DNA of 64,000 nt. Origin: Amoebidium appalachense (Eukaryota > Ichthyosporea). The DNA is taken from the NCBI GenBank assembly GCA_963693365.1, contig CAVNZM010000009.1:10230001-10294000 (forward strand), in the 5' to 3' direction. This document shows positions 44,814 to 58,735 of the stretch, piece after piece. The notes beneath the pieces were generated by a model, which saw only the letters and a program-made list of their open reading frames with translations, made no database searches and was not told where the DNA came from. A program made the position numbers and the translations under genes. How positions within the stretch are numbered: position 1 is the first letter of the stretch; every line of letters starts with the position of its first letter.

Positions 44814-45276
44814 AGTTGTCTTAGATACTGTGCTGTGTTTGTGAGGTGTGTGGCTTTAGCGGCCGTGGCCGTGTAGTAGGTACCACTAATAAGGGGTGGC
44901 TCCCGTCTGTATTATGATGTACATATATCATGCCCATGGGGCACATGTTGTGTTTCCGGATTGGTCGGAGGGAGCGGCCAATAAAGTGCAATGATCCCTT
45001 TTTAACTCGAGAGCCGATTGAATTGGAAAATGTTCATCGGATGCTTTGTTTTTAATGAGGCATGACATGACTCAAGTAGACATCTGTAGCGATAGTGTTA
45101 ACGTTGTCTGAATACTTGAATCGTGTCTAATAGCTTCATGTATCATCAACTCAGTCTGTCGACGTCATCCTTGAAGTGGTAATGTAAATATTATCAAATA
45201 TAAATAATCATTAATTCTAGTAGTCTAATATGACCACCGTGCTGCAGCTGCCAAAACAAGAAGCACTGGCCTAGAT

Positions 45277-45312
<36 letters not shown>

Positions 45313-45487
45313 AGATGATCCCCTCCACAACTGGTCCACCACTGGCACAACCAGCACACGGCCTCCCCCTTCTAGATCTCATAGATTTCGAAGTTCATAT
45401 TTCATCACGTACATAGTCATCCCGGCTTGAACTTTGGATTTGGCATTCTACAGCTGCAGGCAGCGTGTAGTGTGATTGTGTACATGT

Positions 45488-45583
<96 letters not shown>

Positions 45584-45728
45584 TTTGGGGGGGAGGGAGG
45601 GTGAGGAGGGGGGGGGGGGGGGGGGTTCTTGGGCACTGATCATGGATGATGGCATTATCTTCCCTTTATCCTGCCCAGGGCCTTAATGTTGAAACTTAGT
45701 GCTAACGTGACATACACAGCCTCCCCCC

Positions 45729-45759
<31 letters not shown>

Positions 45760-46107
45760 AAAAAAAACAAAAAAACAAATACACAAGCGTCAACCCCCCA
45801 CTTGCTTGGCAAAGACTCCATGGTGCATTCAATTGCAAACCCTTCACAGTGACCACCTGTCCCTCTTCAAGGCCTCTTGCAATATATCGATACTGCCCTA
45901 GAACCCCTGACCCCTCCCCTTATAGCACGACTGTGTGGTGTGAGCCTGCACATGTACACGAGCCCCCATCCAATCAAAGAAATACTAACCCCCCCCCCCC
46001 CCCCCCCCGCCCCGCGGGCCCCCCTCCCGCCCTGCCCTGGCCCAGGCCCGCTGTATACGTACCCGACATGGTAGGAGCGGGGGGAGGGGAAGGGGGAGGT
46101 GTGGGGA

Positions 46108-46153
<46 letters not shown>

Positions 46154-46595
46154 CTATGTGGTGTCTGGCGTTAGAGCTCCACAATATGCCGGTACGGTGC
46201 AAACCGTGTTGGTCTAAGGACCGCCAAACCGATGCATGTGGGTAGGTGGCACGGCCACTAGCCGCCCTTTCTTCTCTCAAAGTTTTTTTCACTCCCCGTT
46301 GTTTGTACCACTATGTATTATAAATTTGCCCCCCCCCTTTTTTTTTTTTTTTTTTTTTTGGCCCGCAGCAAAAGGGTGTTTTTGCTAAGCTGGTAGCCAA
46401 ATGTATATTCTTTTTTCCTCCCCCTACCAGCAACCTTCGGGGGGAGGGGAAAGGGGGGGGGGGAAGCTATTCATAACAGCAGGCTCGGCCACGTAGCCGT
46501 GCTTACTTCTGTCTTCTCTCTCCCTATTTAGTAATTATTGTTGGTGCCACTATCAGTATTAGATTTGCCTGTTATTATGAATAGCCATTTATTTT

Positions 46596-46624
46596 TAAAC
46601 ATAATAATAATAGTAATAATAATA

Positions 46625-46659
<35 letters not shown>

Positions 46660-46763
46660 AATAATAATAATAATAATAATAATAATTTAGTAGTAGTAGT
46701 AATAATAATCATTAGTAATAATAATGATGATGATGATGATGATAATAATAATAATAATAATAA
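46596..46763. repeat. Trinucleotide repeats (AAT)n and (ATG)n
   Basis: Alternating runs of AAT/AGT and ATG units over about 165 bp, interrupted by TAGTAGTAG. Confidence 0.9.
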
Positions 46764-46998
46764 CCATTTTACTTAATAGTAATTTTTTTAACAAAGAAAG
46801 ATCAGAAAAAAGAAAAAGGGTTGAATATCCGAGTGCCACCCTCGCTCCCCCCACCAACAAGAAAAAAAACAACACCACCGCCACCAACAACAACAACAAC
46901 AACATCAGGAGGAAAATAAATAAATAAATAAATATAATAAAAAAAAACTGGGAACCCCAGCTGTTTTTTCCTTTTGGGGGGGGGGGGGGGGGGGGGGG

Positions 46999-47041
<43 letters not shown>

Positions 47042-47068
47042 GGAGGAGGGGTAGAATTCATCGAGGGG

Positions 47069-47101
<33 letters not shown>

Positions 47102-47321
47102 CCAGAAAAAAAAAACCTGGAAAATCTTTCTTGTTCAATCACCGTTGCTGTCATGATAGTAATCTTGCTCGGAAGCATGTGGTTAGATAAGAGTTTCTGC
47201 TCTTCGAACTCGTCGGATACGCTGTGCACGGACTACCGTAACGCCAGATGATTCCGCTAATCAACTTGGATAGTTATTAATCCGCAAAACTTCCCAAGGT
47301 TTATTTTAACTGAGCTCGGGG

Positions 47322-47352
<31 letters not shown>

Positions 47353-47455
47353 TGAGTACCTCTTTGTCTCTACAAAAGTAATATCAGTGACTTTGAATAT
47401 CACATTAATTTATGTACCGGTATTTCAGCTTTCGATCTGCTTTTTTTTTTGTTTG

Positions 47456-47505
<50 letters not shown>

Positions 47506-48015
47506 CCAACTGAATTAAAGGGGGTTTCTTTTAGCTGTTCGGGCCGGGTCGGGTTAGAGGCAATTCTAGTGATATGATTGGCGTGCTGCGCATCAGCTGC
47601 GCACCATCTTTTTGCCGGCAGCAAGGTACAGATGCGTCATAATGCAACAAAAAAGAAAAAGAAAAGAGAAAAAAAAAGAAAAATAGAATGGAAAAATAAA
47701 AATAAAGCGTTTGGAAGAGAACTGCAGTTCATATCATGATTTTATATGCTGAGCAAACGGCTTGACCCGGATGTGCTGGAATGGGGACAATTAATCGGCC
47801 TAAAAAAAGAAACCCCCTTTAAGAAGTTCTTCTTGGTTCGTATGGTATTTCATGGAAGAATACCTTCGCGTATACCTCAAATCGTTACCCGACCACCATG
47901 TACCTGATAAAACGCTGAGGTGATATACCGAGCAAAAACCCCCTAGTACGCATGAGGCTGGTCTGAATTTCCGAACTTCATATGTACTGTATAGCATTAC
48001 TAGTATATGCATATT

Positions 48016-48110
48016 TTGTGTGTGTGTGTCTGTGTGTGTGTGTGTGTGCGTGTGTGTGTGTGTGCGTGTGTTTGTGTGTGTGTGTGTGCGTGCGTGTGTG
48101 TGCGTGCGTG

Positions 48111-48170
<60 letters not shown>

Positions 48171-48177
48171 TGTGTTT
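48016..48177. repeat. (GT)n microsatellite with GC interruptions
   Basis: About 160 bp of GT with GTGC and GTTT interruptions, ending in a pure run at 48118-48165. Confidence 0.95.
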
Positions 48178-48381
48178 TATTCATGGTATTACCGTAACGG
48201 TTGTTCGGCTTCTTTGTTTGGGTGTCGCGTCATAATTGCTATACTATTGAATAGGCTATTTTTCTGAAAGCAAGCTTTTTTAATAGGGAGCCTCCACCCT
48301 TCCCTCCCCCTCCCCCCCCTCCCCCCCCTCCCCTCCCCCTCTCCCTCCCCCCCCCTCCCCCCTCTCCCCTCCCCCCATCCC

Positions 48382-48412
<31 letters not shown>

Positions 48413-48458
48413 AAAAAAAAAAAAGAAAAGAAAAAAGAAAAGAAAAAAGAAAAGAAAA

Positions 48459-48490
<32 letters not shown>

Positions 48491-48647
48491 GAGAAAGAAG
48501 GAAAGAAAGAAAAATGACACCTCCACAAATGATACTATCTTGTGAGTCAGACAGTTTCTAAAGTCATAACGAAGGTGGAAACAGTAATGGTCTTCCTAGC
48601 TAAGTCGTTCAGCTAATGAATCTCTTAGTAAAAGTGAACACTACGAT

Positions 48648-48833
48648 GGGGTGGTCAGAGCAAGAATCTTGTTTTGACGATATAGGGATGCGAGCCGAAT
48701 ACCCAGAATCTGCCTCGATTTGATTCGCAGGCTTCAATGGCTGACATGCCGAACCAATCAAACCGCGGCAGATCTTGGGCATCCGGCTCACATTCCTATG
48801 TCGTCAAAACACGATTCTTGCTCTTACCACCCC
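48648..48833. mobile_element. 186-bp foldback (MITE-like) element
   Basis: The left arm, GGGGTGGTCAGAGCAAGAAT…, pairs with the right arm ending …ATTCTTGCTCTTACCACCCC over nearly the whole length. Arms of about 90 bp remain alignable into the centre (AATCTGCC against GGCAGATC, TTTGATT against AATCAAA), with roughly 15% mismatches. No coding capacity and no clear target duplication. The near-complete inverted repeat fits a miniature inverted-repeat element; a transcript would fold into a long hairpin. Confidence 0.8.
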
Positions 48834-49084
48834 TATAGTATAGTTATAATACACAAGCATCAAGAAGTTGGGTGGAAGTACTGTTGGCCATAGTGCCGGT
48901 GACCTCGTCATTATTCGCGTAGTGTATGTCGATATCAAACAGAAGCCCCCCCCTCCCCCCTCCCCCCCCCCCCTCCTTTCTTTCCCTCCCCCTTCTAAGT
49001 CGCAGTGCATATAAAGTTTATTGGTTGAATAAACTTAGTCAAAAGAGAAGAAAAACCTCTCATTTTCGTAATGTTGTTCATTTT

Positions 49085-49200
49085 TGAAACTACTAGGCTA
49101 CAGTAGTACAAACGGTTGCATCGATTCGATGACGGTTGACTCCATCAAAACCGCAGGCAATGCCAAAACAGGTGTTGAGTGCTAAAGTGACCAGCACCCT
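49085..49200 (+). repeat. Diverged third copy of a short segment of duplication X
   Basis: Aligns with 100-230 and 57938-58062: shared phrases include GGTTGACTCCATC, GCAGGCAA, CCAAAA and AGTGACCAGC. It is preceded by GGTTGAATAAACTTAGTCAAAAG (49024-49046), a phrase repeated at 57438-57460 and, in part, at 62869-62888. Confidence 0.75.
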
Positions 49201-52087
<2,887 letters not shown>

Positions 52088-52343
52088 CCCCTACCTCGAA
52101 CAGACATCACAGTATTCCCACCAGTGGTTTGTTATTTGTTGATGATTGGCTACGGGGCAAAGTTTGTAAGCAATCACGCATGTACATTTTAGCATCATGT
52201 TTCACATGCCCCCCCCCCCCCCCCCCCCCCCTCCCTCCCCCCCCCCGCCCGCCACCACCACCCTCATTGTTTTGCTCTGCGTAAGATAGATTTAGAAAGC
52301 AGAAGATGGAAATATTTGGGGGGGGGGGGGGGGGGGGGGGCAT

Positions 52344-52796
52344 ATGTGGCTGACATATTGGGTTGCTGCAGAGAATTTCGATGGAAGAATCGAGAAGGAA
52401 CTCGAAGACACTTTGGGTCGTGTGCTCGGCGAGTATCGCAGCTCGGGTGTGCAGGTGTGTGTGTATGTGTGTGTGTGTGCGTACATGTGCGTGCGTATGT
52501 GCTCGTGCGTGTGCATGGAGGCATATACATGTTTGTGCTCACGCGTGTGCATGTACATGCATGTGTTTGTCAACACACGAGTCCTATCCCATTCCCCATG
52601 TACGTGCCTGTTTGTTTACAAACCTCCCCCCCCCCCCCCCCCCCCTTATTTTGAAAATATGATGTATTTCTGATGGCACTCGTAAAGCGTGCTTGCGAAG
52701 TCTACTCCTGTTCTCCGCCGTGAATGTGTGCCTCATACTCTCATAACACATTCTGACTCTCTTCCCCCTCCCTACCCCCCCCCCCCTTCCTCCCCC

Positions 52797-52829
<33 letters not shown>

Positions 52830-53173
52830 TCCAGATCCAACCCCAGGTATTGGCGCTAGCAGGGCGTAACCCCGAGTATCGCGGCTATTTCCTAGACGGT
52901 GAGCTGTGTGTGGTGGTCAAGTCATTCTTCAGAACAGGCGCATACGAGCCAGGACAGGAGACACTCGTGCACAGCGAAATTATGGTGCGTTGCGTTTGAT
53001 TGCTCATTAAACCCCTCCCCTCCCCCCCCCTTCCCCTCTTTCTCGCTCAACACCCTCCTCCCCTCACAAATGGAAGAGTATTGAAAAGAGCATGTTCTAA
53101 AGAATTTGTTTATCTCATTTGTAGCCCCTTTTCATCCCCATCCCCTCCCCCCCCCCCCCCTCCCCCCTTCTCC

Positions 53174-53250
<77 letters not shown>

Positions 53251-53296
53251 CACATACACACACACATACACACACACGTACGCGCGCGCACACGCA

Positions 53297-53389
<93 letters not shown>

Positions 53390-54623
53390 TGCCTGTTCAT
53401 ACGCCCCTCCTGTCCTCTGTCTCCTGTGAGTTTACCTTCCGCCTTTCCTTTTTTCCCTAGGCCTTTATCTATCCCCGGGGTAATATCGTTTTATGCCTTA
53501 GTTTTCTCTGCCCAGTATTTGCCGTGATCTGTATAGCCGTACGGTACAGTAGAGTACATGTACGAAGACAGGTGTCATCAATGTACAAGTAACGCCCTCT
53601 TTCTGCAATAGGATTGTTAGCTAAAGGTTTTCATCCATTCGCACTTTCCTGTCCTCCTCCCTCCCCCTCCCTCTCTCCCTCCCCCCCCCCCCCTCCCCAT
53701 CTTCCCCTCCCTCTTTTCTCCCTTCTCAAATTGAATCGTCGCTCTTCAACCCCCCCCCCCCCCCCCTCTCCGCCGCCCACCACCACCACCCACCCACCCG
53801 CCCGCCTACCCCCTACAGCTCGTGGACGTAGGGATACCCAAGGATGATGACGTATTCAGTGGGGTGCCTTTTGCCGAAATAAGGAAGGTCATGGACGGTG
53901 CACACAGGGCACTGGTAGCCCATGCCAACGGCCCACTCATCTTCCTGACGGTGGACTGCGCCGTCGACGACGACTCTGGTGCGTGATTTTTATCCAATGG
54001 AATGGCATTATTTCGTGTTTGCTTATTGCTGTGTTTTTGTTGGTTGTATTTTTCTGCCCCCACTCCCCCCCCTCCCCCCACCCCCCCCCCCCCCCCTCAC
54101 ACCCCGTGTATGCGTACTTCGTACCGTGTTCCGCATTCAAACCCCCCTCACACCCCCCAACAACCCACCCACCCACCCACCCACGTCCCCTGAAGAAGAA
54201 AAAAGAAAAAGAGTATAATGAACAACAGAAAGGAATGGGGCAGGAAATCCCCCATGTTTCATATTTTACTTCGTGATTTACTATGGAGTGTTGGTTTGGT
54301 GTGCCTGTGTGTTTGTGGGTTGGAGTCGTGGTTGGAAAGGGGGAGAAGGGGGGGGGGGGGGGGGGGATGTCTGCCCAGCTTCAATACACTTTTGGTTTGG
54401 CTTGGGTTAATTAGCACGAGTAATGAAACGTGTCCATGTAAAATGTTTAGAATGTGTCTCTCCTGTCTAATGCTTCATCCTGATTGGCTGTTGGTCAGGC
54501 GAGGTGATGGTTGTCGAGGTAGAAGCCGGTCTTGACAGCGGCACTTTTCCGTTTTTGGTAGCTCCCCCCCCCCCCCCCCATTCCCTTCTCGGCCCCACAA
54601 CCACCACACCCCAAGCACACACA

Positions 54624-54655
<32 letters not shown>

Positions 54656-54656
54656 T

Positions 54657-54691
<35 letters not shown>

Positions 54692-54997
54692 CACACACAC
54701 ACACACACACACGCATGCACATGCACATACGATATGGACGAAGAAGTATGAGATGGGTCTAAACTGGTTTCCGGCACTTCAAATTGGTGCATTGCCTCGC
54801 TCCCCGTTTGTTGTTTTCCCAAGTGAATGCACATGGAACACACAGTACCCAATTGTAGACATCAATCATTACCACCACAATCGCTGCCCCCCCCCCCCCC
54901 CCCCCTCCCCCCCCCCCCCCCCCCCCCCCAACCCCCTAAAGGCACACACACAGGCACACCAAAAAAGAGTGTGCGGGGGGGATTGCAATACACACAG

Positions 54998-55041
<44 letters not shown>

Positions 55042-55046
55042 ACACA

Positions 55047-55092
<46 letters not shown>

Positions 55093-55146
55093 CATATCTC
55101 CAGGTATGTGTAGACGCTCACCCTCCTCTCTCCCCCTCTCCCCCTT

Positions 55147-55189
<43 letters not shown>

Positions 55190-55279
55190 CACACACACAC
55201 ACACACACACACGCACACACGCACATGCATATCTCCAGGTATGTGTAGACACTCACCCTCCTCTCTCCCCCTCTCCCCC

Positions 55280-55316
<37 letters not shown>

Positions 55317-55432
55317 AACACACACACACACACACACAGATCAAGAGCATTGACATCCAACAAGTCATTGCCAAGAAGGTGGCCAAGCGCTTTCTCGAAT
55401 CCATCCAGTCAACTACCGGCCTCCCTCAATAG
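52344..55432 (+). CDS. ATP-grasp-like (R2K-like) protein gene, copy 2, five exons
   Basis: Exons: a 52344-52454 (or from 52372 if the CTGCAG is an acceptor), b 52835-52984, c 53819-53978, d 54499-54557, e 55340-55432 (TAG). Phases are 0, 0, 1 and 0 and agree at every junction, and all introns are GT..AG; this is strong support for a real gene. The protein (about 180-190 residues) runs [16 protein letters not shown]…, [35 protein letters not shown]…, [27 protein letters not shown]. The EYR-(x)n-DG and DVA-x-DDDG-x-VVEV-x-SG patterns resemble the C-terminal half of R2K-type ATP-grasp ligases, which use ATP to join a carboxylate to an amine. That assignment is by eye and tentative; an N-terminal part is expected upstream but was not found. 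Confidence 0.6.
53177..53389. repeat. (CA)n microsatellite in intron b-c
   Basis: About 210 bp of CA with an ACGC/ATAC-rich middle (53245-53305). Confidence 0.95.
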
Positions 55433-56639
55433 TCCCCCCTCCCCCCCCCCCCCCCCCCCTTCCCCGCCCCCCCCCCCCCTCCCACCCCCCCCCTCCCCCC
55501 CCCCCCCCCCCCACCACCACCACCACCACCACCACCACCACACACTCACCTACCCACACACACACACACATACCTCCCTCCCCCCTCCCCCCTCCCTCCA
55601 CCCACTTATTGTAAGTCTTTGTCTCTCACACTATTACATCAGATTTCCCCTCTCTTAGGCTGGATAGTCAAAATGCCGACCTTAAGCTCTCTCTATCTCT
55701 TTTCTCTGTCCTTTCAGTGTCTTTACATCAAAGCTTGCATTCTTGTTCTGTGTGAATTTTCTGGGCATTAGCGGTGGTCTGGCAATCCTATTGCCGCGAT
55801 CTATTGCTTTTTATCAGCCCCCAATTTTTTATTTTTTATTTTTTATTTTCCCTCCCCATAATGATACACGACTGATGCTGTTTAGTATAGCTGAATTTAG
55901 TGTGCCTCGTATTTATTTAGCAACGCCCCCGACGTGTCAGTTCTAAATGCAGTCTGGGAAGTCTTATAGGTCACTGTCATATACGTATATTGCAACAAGC
56001 TGTAAAACATAAAATAATATCAGCTCTTAGGACGGCACCTTCTTGGATCACCAATAAATACCAAATCTCTTGTGCATATCCGAATCCCTCCCCCCCCCCC
56101 CCCCGCCCCCCCCCCCCCTCCCCTACACCACACACACACATGCATGTGGCTCAGACAACTGAATATGTAAACTTGACCCCCCTCCCCCCTCCCCCCTCCT
56201 CCTCCTCCCCCTCTCTTCCCCCCTCCTCTTTCTTCCTCGGGTACGTGCCCCATGCTGGTCAATTTGTTTTCTGCCATTGAATTTTGTATGCGTCTTGTGA
56301 TGTCTCTACATCCTCCCCCTCCCCCCTACCCCCCTCCCCCAGCCCACCCAATCACCCACTGTCAGAAAATTAAATCTTAAGCAATGCTCTGTTTCTTCAT
56401 TATGTAATTTCGGACTGCTGTAGTACTGGTTGGATGCAAAACTTGTGGGGAACTTGCATTGCCGGCTGTGCTGGGAATTGGGATGAACGCATATGACCCG
56501 TTGTGTTTTCTGCTGTAAACAGTTGCATCTTTTCATTAAAATACATTCAGGTCACAATGTAACTGTGTCACAGTGCTCATATGCATGGGGGGAGGGGGAG
56601 GAGAGGGGTAAGCGGGGAGAGGGGGCCCCTATCTAACAA
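55433..56639. other. Non-coding interval in duplication Y, copy 2
   Basis: Counterpart of 34548-35689: C-tracts and (ACC)n to 55545, the donor-like TATTGTAAGTCTTT, then unique sequence shared with copy 1. No gene supported. Confidence 0.5.
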
Positions 56640-57209
56640 CTGTCGTAAACCTGGGCCTGTACAGAATGCTCTCGATACATGGTATGGTCCCAATAGCTGC
56701 TAGAGTATCCCATCTCGCGCTGAAATTCAATAAGCACATAAGCCGCTTAAAGACGTATTTGCCCACCCACCCTCTCTTCTCTATCCGACCTGTCCCCTCC
56801 TCACCTCTCCCCTCTTTCCTTCCCTCTCTCTCTCCTTCTCCCCCGGGCACAAATACAAATAAACCCCGCAAAAGTGTGTGTGTGACTTTGGACTGCCACT
56901 TACTTATTAAACATGTACACAATCACAAGATAATCACGCAATTTAACAAATGGAAAAAGATACCACACGACACTAGACCCGATGAAAACAGACACCTTGC
57001 AATTGAAAAACTAAGCCTTATGTCTCTTTTTATATGTAATGACCGCCTCAACCATATTGCCAAATATGGCACTCGCAAATGCATAACACCTAAATACATA
57101 TTACCTTCCTGTAGAACTGGTCTTTCTCTAGCTGATGGTATTATTGATCAATTACCACGCTTTTACTGTACACGTGCTCAGTACAGTGGAGGTCTAATAA
57201 GTATAAGGT
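56640..57209 (+). pseudogene. Relic of the non-LTR element C-terminus, copy 2 (shorter)
   Basis: Same relic as 35690-36496, reading RVSHLALKFNKHISRLKTY and THPLFSIRPVPSSP in one frame here, but ending at AATAAGTATAAGGT. The Cys/His cluster and final block are replaced by a C/A homopolymer with the TTGACGGGGAACCCC tail. Confidence 0.7.
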
Positions 57210-57285
57210 TCCCCCCCCCCCCCCCCCCCCCCCCCCCCCACACAAAAAAAAAAAAAAAAATTGACGGGGAACCCCAACTAATTTT

Positions 57286-57320
<35 letters not shown>

Positions 57321-57604
57321 CAAAACATAGAATAATGACAGCGGCTGTCCAAAAATCTAAAATTATCTCCTGCAACCTCTTTTTGCCTCCCCCCCTCCCC
57401 CCCCCTTCCCACACACACGTCACACACACACCTCTATTGGTTGAATAAACTCAGTCAAAAGTGCAAAAAAGGGGGGAAAGCTACACTGTAGTAGATGCCG
57501 TCCGTACCTCCCCGAAAACTTTAAGGGGTTGCAGGGCATAATCTTATTTTAGAAAGGCTGTTGTCATTATTCACTTTTTTTTTTTTTTTTGGTCCCCCCG
57601 GAAA

Positions 57605-57644
<40 letters not shown>

Positions 57645-57832
57645 CGCTCTGGCCTATGCAACATGACGTATGTATTTCAATGTTTGTGCATCCGTGAGTA
57701 ACTTGGGAGCTATTACTGTACCCAAAACCAACGTCTAAAATTGTCCACCACCGTGCCCTTTTGGTGTTTGACCCTCTATGCTGGGGGCCTTTTTGCAGTT
57801 TGCTTGGCACCCTCTCAGCTCTTGTTATGGAT
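57210..57832. other. Junction between duplications Y and X
   Basis: C/A block (57210-57259), TTGACGGGGAACCCCAACTAATT (57260-57282), C-tract (57289-57318), the phrase GGTTGAATAAACTCAGTCAAAAG (57438-57460), T/G block (57577-57644), then unique DNA to the start of X. No gene supported. Confidence 0.6.
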
Positions 57833-58100
57833 GCTTCAGCATGATTTATCAATGCATTCGCCAATAAGATTATCCAAAATTCTGGCCGATGGGCATGTGT
57901 AATAATGTAGTTACGAGTCATGATGTTAATCGTTTTAGATTTACTGGGCTACTGTTTTAGTACAAAGAGTTGCATGCATCGTTTAAATCCGGCAACGGTT
58001 GACTACATCGAAATTGCAGGCAAATCCAAAAGATGGTTGGCGTGCTTCAGTGACCAGCTAGCCCCCCCCCCCCCCCCCCCCCCCCCCCCCGACCCCGCCA

Positions 58101-58136
<36 letters not shown>

Positions 58137-58735
58137 CAACGGAGCAGCATCTTTTCATAGTATTTGAGAAGCTGGTCTTCTGCTCGTAGCTTTTGGCCCC
58201 CAGGCCTTGTTTACAACCGCCTGAATAATTACGTAATAACAGGCATTGGTAAAGGTTCTGTCAAATCTCCTCCCCCCCCCCAAATCCAAATCCATCCCTC
58301 CTTTCCCCCCCCCTCCCCCCCTCCTCCCCTCACCAACCCACCCACAAACACACATGTGCAGTTAGGTATAACCATGTTCCACTGTGACACCCGGGATTTG
58401 AAGTAGAGAAAGAAAAAGAATAAAAGAGGAGAAAGTAATCGGGGTCCTTTGTATTTCGGAAATGACGACATTAATTAGGCTCGAAGATGTTCTGAGAAAA
58501 CGAGAAGCTTCTGGAGGGGAATCTAACTAGATCTCAGATTTTGTCAAAAAAAAATCCTCACCAAACTAAGGCTGATTACCGCCACAGCGCCTACAATACA
58601 TATCAAGTCAGCGAGCCTAATAGCAAATAGGCCGGACGGAGCTTGGAGAAAGTCTTGAAAAGAAACAAAAGAAAATCCACTCGCGCCTAAAAACAGATGA
58701 CTCGTTTTTTGCTAAACCAACCAACACTAATATCC

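Larger units (their letters stand above)
44729..48647. other. Repeat-dominated interval, few candidate exons
   Basis: Contents: T-tract (44781-44812); unique AT-rich DNA to 45270; C-tract (45280-45312); (GT)n 45487-45582; C/A block (45722-45766); C-tracts (45990-46008, 46111-46150); T block (46338-46359); trinucleotide (ATG/AAT)n 46596-46763; G and A tracts (46976-47100); G-tracts (47319-47346, 47467-47503); (GT)n 48016-48177; C/A block with (GAAA)n (48300-48513). On the minus strand, 47229-47120 could be an exon (HSVSDEFEEQKLLSNHMLPS, then CAG|GTTTTTT). Nothing else coding is supported. Confidence 0.6.
52086..57209. repeat. Segmental duplication Y, copy 2
   Basis: Counterpart of 32823-36253. 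It retains the exon b block missing from copy 1, and has a longer d-e intron made of CA repeats interrupted by a duplicated phrase (ATGCATATCTCCAGGTATGTG at 55090 and 55226). It ends earlier than copy 1 within the non-LTR relic. Confidence 0.92.

Noticed and set aside
46687-47229. 180-codon minus-strand frame
   Set aside because: Mostly translation of A/G homopolymers and AAT repeats; only the first 36 codons could be an exon, as noted in the interval entry.
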